Assembly (NCBI GenBank): GCA_934309345.1
Contig: CAKRDD010000007.1
Span: forward strand, 1-64,000
Source of the DNA: an uncultured Mediterraneibacter sp.
GTDB lineage: Bacteria; Bacillota; Clostridia; Lachnospirales; Lachnospiraceae
Reading direction: 5' to 3'
DNA length: 64,000 nucleotides
Shown: positions 1 to 7,084 of the stretch, piece after piece
How the letters are laid out: every line of letters starts with the position of its first letter
Position numbering within the stretch: position 1 is the first letter of the stretch
Made by a program: the position numbers and the translations under genes
The notes under the pieces: model-generated
Told to the model about the DNA's origin: nothing
Seen by the model: the letters and a program-made list of their open reading frames with translations, nothing else
Databases searched by the model: none

Positions 1-9
1 AAGAAAAAC

Positions 10-50
10 GGCTACAGATCCCATGTTTACTGGGGTTGTAGCCATTTTTT
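10..50. terminator. Bidirectional intrinsic terminator
   Basis: GGCTAC (10-15) pairs with GTAGCC (38-43), with a further ATCCC/GGGGT stretch inside, followed by six T on the plus strand. On the minus strand the stem is followed by a run of five T. It probably ends a gene lying to the left of the window. Confidence 0.75.
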
Positions 51-83
51 ATCTTTCCAACTGTCAAAAATGGGATTTTAGCA

Positions 84-116
84 GAAAAAAGCACCCGGGT
101 CAATGCCGAGTGCTTT
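84..116 (-). terminator. Intrinsic terminator downstream of the spore protein gene
   Basis: Read on the minus strand, AAAAGCACTCGG pairs with CCGGGTGCTTTT and runs into a T tract. It lies about 100 bases past the stop codon of the SASP gene, and the intervening bases hold no convincing gene. Confidence 0.7.
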
Positions 117-218
117 TCTCTTTTTCATTTCTTGTGTTCTTTTTACTGTACATGACAGTTTTTGAACCGCTTTTCTGTCTGATGCAGACCGCTTCTGCAG
201 ACGATTTGTCTTCGCCTG

Positions 219-425
219 TTACTTTTCTGCCATCTGCTTCTCCTGCTGCTCAATCATCTTTTTAACCATATAACCGCCGACAGAACCATTCTGTTTTGAT
301 GTGAGGTCTCCATTGTAGCCGTCTGTTAACGGAACTCCCAACTCGGATGCTACTTCGTACTTGAACTTGTTCATAGCTCCTTTCGCCTCAGGTACTGCTG
401 TTTTGTTAGATGAACGACTTGCCAT
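219..425 (-). CDS. Alpha/beta-type small acid-soluble spore protein (SASP)
   Basis: This is a 68-residue protein. Members of the family coat DNA in the dormant spore core, protect it from UV and desiccation, and are degraded by the GPR protease at germination. The sequence carries the family signatures: NKFKYEVASELGVPL near residue 20 (containing the GPR cleavage region) and a C-terminal block around GSVGGYMVKKMIE. The ATG at 425 was chosen because AGGAGG lies just upstream; an in-frame extension to 542 would run into the end of recG and lacks family similarity. A CATACTA box upstream suggests forespore (sigma G) control. The gene stands alone between recG and a terminator, and indicates a spore-former. 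Confidence 0.93.
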   Translation of the reverse strand: MASRSSNKTAVPEAKGAMNKFKYEVASELGVPLTDGYNGDLTSKQNGSVGGYMVKKMIEQQEKQMAEK

Positions 426-481
426 GATCTTTTTCCTCCTTTTGCATTTTGTAACTTTACTGTTTAGCTTTGTTACGCTGT

Positions 482-510
482 TAGTATGTGGAGGAAAACT
501 AATTTTAAAC
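482..510 (-). promoter_or_regulatory. Candidate sigma-G promoter for the SASP gene
   Basis: On the minus strand GTTTA, 17 bases, then CATACTA. This fits the forespore consensus (gHATr, 17-18, CATnnTA) with one mismatch in the -35 box. It sits 56 bases upstream of the SASP start codon. The boxes are seen; assignment to sigma G is inference. Confidence 0.5.
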
Positions 511-538
511 TGGTAACTTCTGCCATAATCTTCAGACA

Positions 539-2599
539 TCATAATGTTGTTTCCAGCATAATCTCATCCAGTTTTATCCGTAAATGTTCTTTCAACTTGC
601 GATGTTCAGGGGCTTCCAGTTCCGGATCATCCGCAAGAAGTCTGTCTGCCTCTTCGCTTGCGTTTTGAAGCAGTTTTGCATCTTGAAATACATCGGCAAC
701 TTTAAAATCAAGCACACCGCTCTGCCGGATTCCAAAAAGGTCCCCCGGGCCACGCAGTCGGAGATCTTCACTTGCAATAAAGAAACCGTCATTTGAATGA
801 TTCAGGATATCTAACCGTTCCTTCGTTTCTTTTGATTTCGATGCTGTCATGAAAATACAGTAGGACTGATACTTTCCACGACCAACACGTCCTCTCAACT
901 GATGAAGCTGTGCCAGCCCGAAGCGTTCTGCATTTTCAATCATGATTACTGTCGCATTCGGCACATCAATTCCCACTTCAACAACTGTTGTTGAGACAAG
1001 CACCTGGATCTCATTTCTTCCAAATGCATTCATCACTTCATCTTTCTCTTTTTCCTTCATCTTTCCATGCAGAAAGCTGACATTGATTGAATCTCCCAAC
1101 GTTTCTGAAAGCATCTCGCAATAATCGATAACATTTTCCGCTTCCATCGCTTCACTTTCTTCAACCATCGGACAGATCACATAGCACTGACGTCCTTGTG
1201 CCACCTGTTTTCTTATGAATTCATAGGCCTTCGGACGGTATCCTGTATCCACAACACAGTTTTTGATCGGAAGGCGGTTCTTCGGAAGCTCATCGATCAC
1301 AGAAATATCCAGATCACCATAAAGAATAATTCCAAGTGTTCTCGGGATCGGTGTCGCACTCATTACGAGGATGTGTGGCAGGTTTCCTTTACCTGCAAGC
1401 ATTTCTCTTTGTTTTACGCCAAAACGATGCTGTTCATCTGTCACCACAAGTGCCAGATTGTGATAGATTGCTTTCTCCTGGATCAACGCATGTGTTCCTA
1501 TAATAATTGATGATTCCCCACTCTCAATTCGGGCATAAGCTTCTCTCTTTTCTTTTGCTTTCATAGATCCGGTCAAAAGTTCTGCCTGCAGTGGAATCTG
1601 ATACTGTTCCAACATGCCTTTGATATTTTCAAAATGTTGTCTTGCAAGTACCTCTGTCGGTGCCATCAGCGCTCCCTGATAGCCGTTCAATCCTGCAAAC
1701 AGTAATCCAAGAACTGCCACGATTGTTTTTCCTGATCCAACATCCCCCTGAACAAGTCTGGACATGACATATTGACTTTTCATGTCTTTCTGCATATCAT
1801 CCCATACCCGCAGCTGTGCAGCTGTCAGTTCATACGGCAGTTGTTTCAGGAATTCGCTGATTCGGGGCTGATCTTCAAATTGAAAGCCATTCTTCATCCT
1901 GTCCTGTGTATTTTTTATCTGACGCAGAGAAAGAATAAAGACAAGAAATTCCTCAAAAACGAATCGTTGTCTTGCCGCAAGAAATGCTTCTTTATTCTCT
2001 GGGAAATGCATCTCCCGCACAGACTGTTCATAAGGCCGGAAATGATATTTCTTCGTAAATTCATCAGGAAGAAAGTCATCCTGTTCCCGCACCTGTTCTA
2101 ATGCCTGACGAAGTGCTTTGATTACTGCATTGTTTGTCAATCCTGCTGTCAGTCCGTAGACAGGCTGCATGGTATTGATCTTTTCCTGATAACGGACTGC
2201 CGGATCGTAAATCTCCGGATGTTCCATCACAAGGGAATCTCTTTTCTTCACAACTCTGCCGCGGAGAACAACTGCTCCTTTTCGCCCAAGTGTATTTCTT
2301 AAAAACGGCATTCGAAACCAGATCACCTTTATTGTTCCTGTCAGATCCTTTAAATATGCAGTCGTGATCTGTCTTCCTTTTCCCGGAGAAACCTGCACAC
2401 GCCCAAAAACACTGCCGCAGATCGTGCAGACTTTTCCTTCCTCCACTTCACTGATCGGAACCGGTTCTCCAAAAATCTCATACCCTCTCGGATAATAATG
2501 GATCAGGTCATCCACTGTGTAAACTCCAATTTTTTCGAAGAGCTTCTCCGTTTTCTCGCCTACACCTTTGATTGTTCCAACTCCTGCTTTCTTACTCAT
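539..2599 (-). CDS. recG: ATP-dependent DNA helicase RecG
   Basis: RecG is a superfamily 2 translocase that reverses stalled replication forks and branch-migrates Holliday junctions. The 686-residue length is normal. In order, the protein shows an N-terminal helix-hairpin region (KGVGEKTEKLFEKIG), the OB-fold wedge domain over about residues 55-150, Walker A (GDVGSGKT, near 290), the DEQH box (near 390), SATPIPRTL, and the C-terminal RGRVGRG motif VI near 575. It is the last gene of an asp23-fakA-recG run, a common Clostridia order, with about 110 bases and a weak hairpin separating it from fakA. The start at 2599 is preceded by GGAGA. ruvA and ruvB, which act on the same junctions, lie 11 kb away. 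Confidence 0.97.
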   Translation of the reverse strand: MSKKAGVGTIKGVGEKTEKLFEKIGVYTVDDLIHYYPRGYEIFGEPVPISEVEEGKVCTICGSVFGRVQVSPGKGRQITTAYLKDLTGTIKVIWFRMPFLRNTLGRKGAVVLRGRVVKKRDSLVMEHPEIYDPAVRYQEKINTMQPVYGLTAGLTNNAVIKALRQALEQVREQDDFLPDEFTKKYHFRPYEQSVREMHFPENKEAFLAARQRFVFEEFLVFILSLRQIKNTQDRMKNGFQFEDQPRISEFLKQLPYELTAAQLRVWDDMQKDMKSQYVMSRLVQGDVGSGKTIVAVLGLLFAGLNGYQGALMAPTEVLARQHFENIKGMLEQYQIPLQAELLTGSMKAKEKREAYARIESGESSIIIGTHALIQEKAIYHNLALVVTDEQHRFGVKQREMLAGKGNLPHILVMSATPIPRTLGIILYGDLDISVIDELPKNRLPIKNCVVDTGYRPKAYEFIRKQVAQGRQCYVICPMVEESEAMEAENVIDYCEMLSETLGDSINVSFLHGKMKEKEKDEVMNAFGRNEIQVLVSTTVVEVGIDVPNATVIMIENAERFGLAQLHQLRGRVGRGKYQSYCIFMTASKSKETKERLDILNHSNDGFFIASEDLRLRGPGDLFGIRQSGVLDFKVADVFQDAKLLQNASEEADRLLADDPELEAPEHRKLKEHLRIKLDEIMLETTL

Positions 2600-2624
2600 T
2601 TATATCTGTCTCCTAAACAAAATA

Positions 2625-2653
2625 ACCGGAACACTTTTCCCAAATGTCCCGGT
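2625..2653 (-). terminator. Hairpin between the fakA-like gene and recG
   Basis: On the minus strand ACCGGGACATT pairs with AGTGTTCCGGT. Two G-U pairs occur on this strand only, so the RNA form is favoured on the operon strand. The following T tract is short (TATTTT), so it may be an attenuating or partial terminator. Confidence 0.45.
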
Positions 2654-2708
2654 CTGTTCCTGATTTTAATACAGTGCTGCTGTTCTGTCTCTCTACTGAC
2701 AGTTCTCC

Positions 2709-4370
2709 TTATTCAACAGAAAGTACATAATAGTAGATTGGCTGTCCTCCGGAGTGTACATCAACATCTACATCCGGATATAAGTCTTCAATCTCCTGTG
2801 CAAAGTTCTCTGCGCTCTCTCCCTGTACATCCTGACCATAATACAGACTGATCAGCTCTGTGTCTTCATCTACCAGCTGTGCAAGCATCTCTTTTGTTGT
2901 CTCTTCCACAGACTGTCCGACAGCAAGAATTCCACTGTCTCCGATTCCCATGATATCTCCCTCATGGATCTCTTTATCATCAATATGTGTATCACGGACT
3001 GCATAAGTAACCTGTCCTGTCTTCACATTTCCAATTCCTTCGATCATTGCTTCCAGATTTGTCTGTGCGTCTGCATCCGGCATATAGTTAATGATCGCAG
3101 TAATTCCCTGCGGAACTGTCTTGGAAGGCACTACAATGATATCCTTATCCTCTGTCAGTGCCTGCGCCTGATTGGCAGCAAGAATAATGTTCTTGTTATT
3201 CGGAAGGATAAAGATATGCTCTGCATTCACCTGATCGATCGCATTGAGCATGTCTTCTGTACTTGGATTCATTGTCTGACCGCCTTCGATAATGTAATCA
3301 GCTCCAAGTTCACGGAAAATCTCATTCATTCCTTCTCCGATAGAAACTGCAATAAATCCGACTTCTTTGCGCGGTTCTGCTTTCTTTGCTTCAGCCTGCT
3401 GTGCAGCCAGCTTCTCCGCGTCTTTGATCAGTCTCTCCTGATGCTCTTCTCTCATATTATCAATCTTCATACGTGAGAGCTGTCCGTATGTCAGCGCTTT
3501 CTGGATTGCAAGTCCCGGATCATTCGTGTGTACGTGGATCTTAACAATATCATCATCCGCTACACATACGATAGAATCTCCGATAGACTCCAGATATGCT
3601 TTGAACTCTGTCTCATCTTTCGCTGTAAATTCTTTTTCCAGCATGATGATAAACTCTGTACAATATCCGAATTTAATCTCTGTTTCTGCCTGTTCAGATG
3701 GTTTCACCATCTTTGTGCCGGCACTTGCCTCGATTGCAGAATAATCAATCTCTTTTCCCTGGAATGCATCGTATGCACCACGCATCACTTCCAGAAGTCC
3801 CTGTCCACCGGAATCTACTACACCCGCCTCTTTTAATACCGGAAGCATCTCCGGTGTCTTTTCAAGAACTTCCTGCGCATAGTTGATCACTTCTGAAATA
3901 AATGTATCCAGATCTTCTGTTGTCTCTGCAAGCTCTGCTGCCTTCTGGGATGCTCCCTTCGCCACAGTAAGAATTGTTCCTTCCTTCGGCTTCATAACAG
4001 CCTTGTAAGCAGTTGCAGTTGCACGTTCACATGCCTTCGCAAGTGTAATTGTGTCAATCTCTTTATGTTCCCTGATCTCCTTTGTAAAGCCACGAAGAAG
4101 CTGGGACAGGATAACTCCGGAGTTACCTCTTGCTCCACGAAGAGATCCGGAAGAAATTGCTTTTGCAATCGCCACCATGTCAGGATTCTCCAGCGCCTTT
4201 ACTTCTTTTGCCGCTGACAGGATCGTCAGTGTCATATTTGTTCCTGTATCACCATCCGGCACCGGAAATACGTTCAATTCATTAATGAACTCCTTCTTTG
4301 CCTCAAGATTCGCTGCTCCTGCAAGAAACATCTTCTGAAGCAATTCGGTGTTTATCGTTTTAACAGCCAC
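2709..4370 (-). CDS. fakA: FakA/YloV-type fatty acid kinase (DhaL/DAK2 domain fusion)
   Basis: This 553-residue protein matches the YloV/FakA architecture: an N-terminal DhaL-type ATP-binding domain (about residues 5-200) and a C-terminal DegV-unrelated module (about 300-553). The FPVPDGDTGTNM segment near residue 32 supplies the acidic, Mg-binding loop of the kinase domain, and GARGNSGVILSQ follows near 80. In staphylococci FakA phosphorylates exogenous fatty acids bound to a FakB partner for use by PlsX/PlsY; no FakB is visible here, so the function is by family. It starts 12 bases after asp23, an arrangement conserved in Firmicutes, and probably shares that promoter. Confidence 0.88.
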   Translation of the reverse strand: MAVKTINTELLQKMFLAGAANLEAKKEFINELNVFPVPDGDTGTNMTLTILSAAKEVKALENPDMVAIAKAISSGSLRGARGNSGVILSQLLRGFTKEIREHKEIDTITLAKACERATATAYKAVMKPKEGTILTVAKGASQKAAELAETTEDLDTFISEVINYAQEVLEKTPEMLPVLKEAGVVDSGGQGLLEVMRGAYDAFQGKEIDYSAIEASAGTKMVKPSEQAETEIKFGYCTEFIIMLEKEFTAKDETEFKAYLESIGDSIVCVADDDIVKIHVHTNDPGLAIQKALTYGQLSRMKIDNMREEHQERLIKDAEKLAAQQAEAKKAEPRKEVGFIAVSIGEGMNEIFRELGADYIIEGGQTMNPSTEDMLNAIDQVNAEHIFILPNNKNIILAANQAQALTEDKDIIVVPSKTVPQGITAIINYMPDADAQTNLEAMIEGIGNVKTGQVTYAVRDTHIDDKEIHEGDIMGIGDSGILAVGQSVEETTKEMLAQLVDEDTELISLYYGQDVQGESAENFAQEIEDLYPDVDVDVHSGGQPIYYYVLSVE

Positions 4371-4382
4371 AATTGTTCCTCC

Positions 4383-4742
4383 TTAATCTATCACTCTGAC
4401 ACCTTCAACGAAGATGTTGATCTTATCTACTTTCATACCAGTAAATTCTTCTACCTTATATTTTACATTATTCATAAGGTTGTCAGAAACTGAAAGAATA
4501 TTCACTCCATAGGAAACGATCACATGAAAATCAAGAGTAATTACATTATCTTCTGTGATCTCAACATGAATTCCCCTTGTCAGGCTTTCTCTTTTCAAAA
4601 GATGCACAAGGCCATCCTTCATATTAACTGCTGCCATTCCTACTATGCCAAAACACTCAATTGCCATTGAGCCTGCATATTTTGCAATGACTTCAGGATT
4701 GATTGTAATGATTCCAAGATCTGTACTCATACTTCCCTTCAT
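4383..4742 (-). CDS. Asp23/Gls24 family envelope-associated protein
   Basis: A 119-residue cytoplasmic protein of the Asp23 (YloU) family. The family pattern is clear: an STDLGIITINPEVIAKYAG start, the central IHVEITEDNVITLDFHVIVSYG, and a C-terminal VDKINIFVEGVRV. In staphylococci Asp23 lies under the membrane and its loss induces cell-wall stress genes; the role in Clostridia is less clear. Two adjacent ATG codons occur at 4745 and 4742; the second gives an 8-base spacing to GGAGGG and is preferred. It is the first gene of the asp23-fakA-recG unit, and a strong promoter lies 50 bases upstream, back to back with the rpmB promoter. Confidence 0.9.
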   Translation of the reverse strand: MKGSMSTDLGIITINPEVIAKYAGSMAIECFGIVGMAAVNMKDGLVHLLKRESLTRGIHVEITEDNVITLDFHVIVSYGVNILSVSDNLMNNVKYKVEEFTGMKVDKINIFVEGVRVID

Positions 4743-4790
4743 CATATATTCCCTCCAATTCTATAGGTTCTTTCCATATATAACATGACT

Positions 4791-4819
4791 ATTATACTAT
4801 TACTTTTTGTTTTTTACAA
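4791..4819 (-). promoter_or_regulatory. Sigma-A promoter of asp23-fakA-recG
   Basis: On the minus strand TTGTAA, 17 bases, TATAAT. It is positioned about 45 bases upstream of the asp23 start and diverges from the rpmB promoter 29 bases away. Confidence 0.8.
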
Positions 4820-4847
4820 TACAGTTTTGATTTTTTTAAAATAACAC

Positions 4848-4876
4848 TTGCATTACTCGAAAGTTTCTGATAGAAT
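4848..4876 (+). promoter_or_regulatory. Sigma-A promoter of rpmB
   Basis: TTGCAT, 17 bases, TAGAAT, about 50 bases upstream of the rpmB ATG. Confidence 0.75.
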
Positions 4877-4927
4877 ATCATTGTTATGAGTCTAAAAGAC
4901 CAGTTTAGATTGTTAGGAGGTGCAGTC

Positions 4928-5113
4928 ATGGCTAAATGTGCTATTTGTGAAAAGGGTGCTCATTTTGGAAACAATGTAAGCCACTCTCATAGAAGATCAC
5001 CAAAAATGTGGAAATCAAATGTGAAGTCTGTAAGAGTTAAGACAGAGGGCGGTTCTCAGAAAATGTACGTTTGTACTTCTTGCCTGAGATCAGGACTCGT
5101 TGAGCGTGCTTAA
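4928..5113 (+). CDS. rpmB: Large-subunit ribosomal protein L28 (bL28)
   Basis: A 61-residue bL28 protein. It begins MAKCAICEKG, has the HSHRRSPKMWKSNVKSVRV core, and keeps two CxxC pairs (CAIC near residue 4 and CTSC near 50), so this is the zinc-binding form. The start at 4928 follows AGGAGGTG; an upstream in-frame ATG at 4886 has no ribosome site and precedes the family N-terminus. It is transcribed alone, with its own promoter and a strong terminator, divergent from asp23, which is the usual Clostridia arrangement. Confidence 0.97.
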   Translation: MAKCAICEKGAHFGNNVSHSHRRSPKMWKSNVKSVRVKTEGGSQKMYVCTSCLRSGLVERA

Positions 5114-5145
5114 TTCTCGTTTGATGATTCAATATGACACGGTAT

Positions 5146-5186
5146 AAAGAACTTTATCTGTTTATTCGGATAAAGTTCTTTTTTTA
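5146..5186 (+). terminator. Intrinsic terminator of rpmB
   Basis: AAAGAACTTTATC pairs with GATAAAGTTCTTT around a short loop, followed by a run of T on the plus strand. The T tract overlaps the stop codon of the small membrane protein gene on the other strand. Confidence 0.9.
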
Positions 5187-5321
5187 TCTGCAGAACAGAC
5201 AATATGCCAGTACAATACCGGTAATTGCAATCACAGTTCCCCATAAGACATCAGAAAGCAGCATCATGACGATCATTCCTGCTGCAAACCAAAACAATGC
5301 AAACCCAAAAACTTTCTTCAC
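5184..5321 (-). CDS. Small membrane protein, 45 residues
   Basis: On the minus strand a GTG at 5321, preceded by GGGAG at a 7-base spacing, opens a 45-codon frame ending in TAA. The product is almost entirely hydrophobic with two likely membrane helices: KVFGFALFWFAAGMIVMMLL and, after a SDV turn, a stretch ending IVLAYCLFCR. It sits 32 bases after the GerW/YtfJ-like gene and could be the last gene of that unit. I do not recognise a family. The frame, start site, hydrophobicity and position argue that it is real; conservation in relatives would settle it. Confidence 0.6.
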   Translation of the reverse strand: MKKVFGFALFWFAAGMIVMMLLSDVLWGTVIAITGIVLAYCLFCR

Positions 5322-5353
5322 AATACTGCTCCCAATGATTTCTATATTCTATT

Positions 5354-5737
5354 TTATTCTGCATCCAGAATATCTGCTACATCTTCTTCTGTTAATTTTT
5401 CATCTTTTGATGTAAAACGGTCTACCACATCAGGTACCATATCCAGTAATTTTGTAATTGTATCCTGATTCTTGATATTCACAAGTTTCGTCTTTCCATC
5501 CTGAATAACGATCACAGCACTCGGCGTGATCTTTCCACCGATTCCACCGCCTGCCCTTTCTTTCTTTTCTGCATTAAAAGAACCTGCTCCGATACCAAAA
5601 GAGACATCTACCAACGGAAGAATGATTGTTCCATTGATATGGATTGCATCTCCGACAACTGTTTTTGATGAAACAACGCTGTCCATTCCCTGAAAGAGTG
5701 ATTCTACTGTTTCTTTAAATTTGTTTCCATCTGCCAT
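5354..5737 (-). CDS. ytfJ: GerW/YtfJ family sporulation protein
   Basis: A 127-residue protein with the GerW (YtfJ) pattern: an N-terminal ETVESLFQGMDSVVSSKTVVG, the central GTIILPLVDVSFGIGAGS, a glycine-rich GGGIGGKITPSAVIVI, and LLDMVPDVVDRF toward the end. In Bacillus subtilis ytfJ is made in the forespore and its product affects germination; the biochemical role is not known. The ATG at 5737 follows GAGGAG at a good spacing; an upstream in-frame start at 5755 would overlap the DUF2953 gene. That neighbour is commonly found next to ytfJ, which supports the assignment. Confidence 0.88.
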   Translation of the reverse strand: MADGNKFKETVESLFQGMDSVVSSKTVVGDAIHINGTIILPLVDVSFGIGAGSFNAEKKERAGGGIGGKITPSAVIVIQDGKTKLVNIKNQDTITKLLDMVPDVVDRFTSKDEKLTEEDVADILDAE

Positions 5738-5751
5738 AATCCTGACTCCTC

Positions 5752-6720
5752 TCATTTTATATATTTTCTAATGTGTTTATAGGTGATCTTCACATCTTTA
5801 TTCCAAAATAGCTTCCAGGCAGGAATAGCAAAGTAAATAACCCGGATCTTCCCTTCTGCAGATGCATTTCCCTCCAGCTTTCGTTCTTCAAAATCCGGCT
5901 GGATCTGAACATACTCGCCAATCAGTCCATAGATGCTCCCCAGAAAAGCTAACATATATCCTGTCCAGGAAGGATCACTGAATCCAAATGTAACATTCGC
6001 CTGAAGCTTTTTAGGCTTCAGAACATGTAACAGATGGCATAGTTCTTTCTTCACTGCCTCGAATGCCCGTTGATGTTTCTCATAAGTTAAAAAAGCGGTC
6101 AGAAATTCCTTTTTCTCTCCTGCTTTTTTTATAGTACCACAGAGTTTCTGAAATGTATATTTGATTTTTTTCAATTTAGATTCTGTCTGTACGTTTTCGG
6201 ATCTTCGCTCTTCTCGAACTTTCGTCTTTTCTGTCCCTGATTCTTTTTCTATCCCTGGCTCTTTTTCTATCTTTGACCCCTTTTCTATCTTTGACCCTTT
6301 TTCTATCTTTGGCTCTTTTTCTGATGTTTTCTCAATTTTCACATCTTTTTCCGGTGGATTATCCTTTATTTCCGACTTCTTCTCATCTTCCAAAGGTTCT
6401 TTCTCCAACGGCTCAGGAACCACTGACTTCTCTGACGTTTCCTTTTGTTCCTCTTTTGAACTGTCAAATTTCTTCCAGGCAAGACGAAGCTTCCATTTTA
6501 ATTCTCCATGCTCATAAGATGCCGATCCGGAAATCAGATGAAACAGCCAGCTGACCTTTCCATCTGCCACAAGGGTATCAAGTGTATTCTCCCCTTTGGC
6601 AGAAAATCTGTATTTCACCGGATAAAACAAGATTGTTAAAATCAGTAAGAGCAGAATCGCAAGCAAAAAGAGAAGAATCCATCCGATTATTTTCAGTATA
6701 AGAAACAGGATATGTATCAT
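5752..6720 (-). CDS. DUF2953 domain membrane protein with a Glu/Lys repeat linker
   Basis: A 322-residue protein. Residues 1-33 form an N-terminal membrane helix with a very hydrophobic leucine/isoleucine run. Residues 35-85 and about 190-322 form the DUF2953 core (ANVTFGFSDPSWTGYMLAFLGSIYGL). Between them (about 90-175) is a low-complexity, highly charged linker with repeating KIEKGSKIEKG-type units encoded by a near-perfect 15- to 21-base tandem repeat. Members typically lie next to ytfJ, as here, and are thought to be sporulation-associated; no biochemical function is known. The linker length probably varies between strains by slippage. Confidence 0.8.
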   Translation of the reverse strand: MIHILFLILKIIGWILLFLLAILLLLILTILFYPVKYRFSAKGENTLDTLVADGKVSWLFHLISGSASYEHGELKWKLRLAWKKFDSSKEEQKETSEKSVVPEPLEKEPLEDEKKSEIKDNPPEKDVKIEKTSEKEPKIEKGSKIEKGSKIEKEPGIEKESGTEKTKVREERRSENVQTESKLKKIKYTFQKLCGTIKKAGEKKEFLTAFLTYEKHQRAFEAVKKELCHLLHVLKPKKLQANVTFGFSDPSWTGYMLAFLGSIYGLIGEYVQIQPDFEERKLEGNASAEGKIRVIYFAIPAWKLFWNKDVKITYKHIRKYIK

Positions 6721-7070
6721 ACGCTTCGAATCTCCTTTTTCTCAAACTCTTCCTGACGATCCAAAAGAAACTTTCTCAAGTTTACCTCTCCCGTCTTCTC
6801 ATATGCTTCTTCCGTAATCCTTTCGATCAGACTCAATGCGCCATCATACCCATTCGCAATTCCAACAATAAATAAAGATGCATTGTCAAATATATGTTGC
6901 TTTAAAAGAAGCGACGAATAATATTCTAAATGGTTCTGCTTTCCCTGTGAAAGCGTAATTACATAGACAGAAGGCTGCAGTTTATTTTTCTGCAATTTTT
7001 TTATTAATTTCAGTTTTTTCTTTTCCCAGCCTTCGCTGACATATAAATCACAGAAAAATTTTGTCTGCAT
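6717..7070 (-). CDS. Hypothetical protein, 117 residues
   Basis: The protein starts MQTKFFCDLYVSEGWEKKK and has a mixed alpha/beta appearance with no signal or membrane segment. A central hydrophobic strand (SLFIVGIANGYDGALSLIERI) recalls nucleotide-binding folds but carries no catalytic motif I can name. The start at 7070 was chosen for the strong GGAGGAG seven bases upstream. The gene lies four bases before the DUF2953 gene and directly after the PBP gene, so it is probably co-transcribed. I do not recognise the family and assign no function. Confidence 0.7.
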   Translation of the reverse strand: MQTKFFCDLYVSEGWEKKKLKLIKKLQKNKLQPSVYVITLSQGKQNHLEYYSSLLLKQHIFDNASLFIVGIANGYDGALSLIERITEEAYEKTGEVNLRKFLLDRQEEFEKKEIRSV

Positions 7071-7084
7071 CTTTTCTCCTCCCA

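Noticed and set aside
4886..4927. Longer N-terminus for L28
   Set aside because: The extra 14 codons contain the ribosome binding site and do not match the family.
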